Shown here: in pieces, positions 7,534-8,324 of the stretch
How positions within the stretch are numbered: the first letter of the stretch is position 1
Layout: each line of letters opens with the position of its first letter
Origin: an uncultured Bacteroidales bacterium
GTDB lineage: Bacteria > Bacteroidota > Bacteroidia > Bacteroidales > UBA4417
Length of the DNA stretch: 8,324 nt
Assembly: GCA_903917425.1 (NCBI GenBank)
Contig: CAIXAQ010000264.1
Span: forward strand, 1-8,324
Direction: 5' to 3'
The notes under the pieces: generated by a model
What the model was told of the DNA's origin: nothing
Databases searched by the model: none
The model's input: the letters and a program-made list of their open reading frames with translations, nothing else
Position numbers and translations under genes: made by a program

Positions 7534-7707
7534 GGTTATTCGATGGTCATTCGGTGGTCATTTGGTGGTCATTCAATTGTCATTCAATCGTCATTCAATT
7601 GTCATTCGGTGGTCATTTGGTGGTCATTCAATTGTCATTCAATTGTCATTCGGTGGTCATTTGGTGGTCATTCAATTGTCATTCAATTGTTATTCAATTG
7701 TTATTCC
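7534..7707. repeat. 11-bp tandem repeat array in the mannosidase leader
   Basis: Fifteen complete 11-bp units (7534-7698) plus a partial one run without a single indel. The plus-strand consensus is kGTCATTyrrT with an invariant GTCATT core in 13 units and GTTATT at both edges. Two subtypes exist when phased from GTC: GTCATTyGGTG and GTCATTCAATT. Their order is G, G', A, A', A, then G, G', A, A twice; the last two blocks (7600-7643 and 7644-7687) are identical 44-bp repeats. A degenerate unit TGTTGTTCGGT at 7523-7533 brings the array to within seven bases of the mannosidase ATG. The open frames seen on the plus strand here are a by-product of the repeat (33 bp gives 11 residues) and are not called as genes. 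Confidence 0.95.
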
Positions 7708-7716
7708 TCTGAGGAA
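7704..7716. promoter_or_regulatory. Dyad TTCCTC-T-GAGGAA at the array edge
   Basis: Perfect 6-bp arms flank one central base. It sits exactly where the 11-bp array decays and about 50 bases downstream of the predicted -7 box of the mannosidase gene. The symmetry suggests a protein-binding site more than an RNA hairpin, since a one-base loop is too short. This is inference from symmetry and location only. Confidence 0.3.
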
Positions 7717-7763
7717 GTATGTTTGCAAAAAGTGAAACTGTTGCTTTCATTTTTATTCACTCA

Positions 7764-7771
7764 CAAATATA
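7764..7771 (-). promoter_or_regulatory. Predicted -7 box (TATATTTG) for the mannosidase gene
   Basis: The minus strand reads TATATTTG, an exact TAnnTTTG match, about 250 bases before the mannosidase ATG. It overlaps a small dyad ATATT-C-AATAT at 7769-7779. If used, transcription starts near 7757 and the whole 11-bp array becomes 5' leader RNA. No clear -33 element is visible. Otherwise 7717-7906 is A/T-rich with A runs and shows no gene or RNA that I recognise. Confidence 0.4.
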
Positions 7772-7906
7772 TTCAATATTCCTTTGAGCTGGCTACATGT
7801 TATTTTGATGCGCTGGCTTATAGCTTGAAAAAAAAATACCTGACAAAAAAACGACTAAAAATTGCTTTTAACTTGGTACTATTATTTTGACGAGATTCTC
7901 TTTCTC

Positions 7907-7932
7907 TTACTTTTTGCATGATCAAAAAGTAA
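7907..7932. repeat. Perfect 10-bp inverted repeat TTACTTTTTG/CAAAAAGTAA
   Basis: TTACTTTTTG (7907-7916) and CAAAAAGTAA (7923-7932) are exact reverse complements around CATGAT. It lies 11 bases outside the left end of the 163-bp element at 7944 and may be its outer part. I recall similar AAAAAGTAACAAAAAA-type intergenic motifs in Bacteroidota genomes, unconfirmed here. A terminator role is possible, but no gene ends nearby. Confidence 0.6.
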
Positions 7933-7943
7933 CAAAAAATCTA

Positions 7944-8106
7944 GGCTTTATAAAAATACTTGCGGTTCTAAGCCGGAGATATCTCCTCGCAATACAAGGC
8001 ATGAAAGATGGCACAAAGCAGGGCATTTGTCGTTGCTGTGTATTGCTACGCACATGCCGGCCGCACATACCTCCGTCAAGAACCGCTGACGTATTTTTAT
8101 AAGGCC
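7944..8106. repeat. 163-bp palindromic element with ~40-bp terminal inverted repeats
   Basis: The left arm 7944-7982 and the reverse complement of 8067-8106 match at 32 of 41 aligned columns. Shared blocks are GGC, TTATAAAAATAC, GCGGTTCT, CGGAG and TAT. A second inner pair, GCAATACA (7989-7996) and TGTATTGC (8039-8046), allows the whole element to fold back on itself. A perfect 12-bp palindrome GGAGATATCTCC is at 7975-7986. The 84-base centre is too short for a transposase. A 126-codon minus-strand open frame crosses this element, but it starts with TTG and also spans the diverged copy, so it is not called as a gene. It is best read as a MITE-like or REP-like dispersed repeat. Confidence 0.75.
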
Positions 8107-8188
8107 GGTCCTCTTCTAAGAAAATCTTCCCATATGGCAACATTGTTGAGCATGGATTTGGCTCTTTAGCATAATTTTCAGGGTGTGG

Positions 8189-8324
8189 GGACTGGCCTAA
8201 TAGAAATTTTACAACAGATGTAGCCGAAGGTAAAATGCGCGGGCATGTGTGTAGCAAAACACCAGCTTCACGTGCAGCCAGGATGTTGTTCAAACCTTCC
8301 AAGCCTTGTTTTGCGAGCTTTACC
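8189..8324 (-). repeat. Diverged inverted copy of the 163-bp element (runs off the window)
   Basis: Read on the minus strand this matches plus-strand 7986-8111. CTCGCAAAACAAGGC (8303-8317) matches CTCGCAATACAAGGC (7986-8000) at 14 of 15. CTACACACATGCC (8242-8254) matches 8046-8058 at 12 of 13. The block from ACCT to GTCC is 43 bases in both, with 29 identities, ending in GGCCAGTCC versus GGCCGGTCC. Spacing between anchors differs by only a few bases (58 versus 61). The two copies point at each other with a 77-base spacer (8112-8188) in which I see nothing recognisable. Its outer end is beyond the window. Confidence 0.6.

Noticed and set aside
7534..7707. CRISPR array
   Set aside because: The units are 11 bp and contiguous, with no spacers between them and no cas genes in view.
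7470..7890. Plus-strand repeat proteins (reading WSFGGHSIVIQ-like units)
   Set aside because: All three plus frames are open only because the 11-bp unit lacks stops on that strand. The residues simply reflect the repeat, one frame begins inside the mannosidase gene, and there is no Shine-Dalgarno or family match.
7887..8102. Plus-strand 71-codon reading frame
   Set aside because: It begins before the 10-bp hairpin and ends at the right arm of the 163-bp element, so it is the translation of a fold-back repeat.
7922..8302. Minus-strand 126-codon reading frame
   Set aside because: It begins with TTG and runs through both inverted copies of the palindromic element and their spacer. Its composition resembles no family I know. 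Open only by chance or as repeat remnants.
7517..8324. Complete insertion sequence or transposase gene
   Set aside because: No transposase motif or open frame of adequate length is seen; only short inverted repeats are present.

Overview
The window looks like chromosome from a Bacteroidota, most likely a Bacteroidales-type environmental genome. It carries a PorQ protein of the type IX secretion system (T9SS), a DUF2807 'head GIN' lipoprotein and a secreted GH38-type glycosidase. Ribosome-binding sites are mostly weak or absent, and Bacteroidota-type -7 boxes (TAnnTTTG) lie upstream of several genes. The organism is inferred from these families; no rRNA or other marker is present.

All five supported genes are on the minus strand, so reading order runs from the right end to the left. 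From left to right: recF (1-708, 3' end outside the window), ispH/lytB (913-1776), porQ (1867-2916), a head GIN lipoprotein (3077-3793) and a 1121-residue GH38 alpha-mannosidase-like enzyme (4151-7516). ispH and porQ are 90 bases apart and may be cotranscribed. A 10-bp stem-loop separates the lipoprotein gene from porQ. The genes do not form one pathway: recF is DNA repair, ispH is isoprenoid synthesis, and the other three encode envelope or exported proteins.

The non-coding DNA is the most unusual part. 709-912 holds a 31-nt dyad and a CACAGAG-rich periodic tract. 3794-4150 holds a 144-bp element with imperfect ~30-bp terminal inverted repeats made of CACA/TAGG units. 7517-8324 has no convincing gene. 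Next to the mannosidase start is an 11-bp tandem array (about 15 units without indels, with a 44-bp higher-order repeat). Beyond it are a perfect 10-bp hairpin, a 163-bp element with ~40-bp terminal inverted repeats, and a diverged inverted copy of that element running off the right end.

The best candidate for something new is the 11-bp array. It would lie in the 5' leader of the mannosidase mRNA if the TATATTTG box at 7764-7771 is its promoter. On the mRNA strand it contains 13 consecutive ATGA motifs, each starting a four-codon reading frame whose stop overlaps the next ATG.
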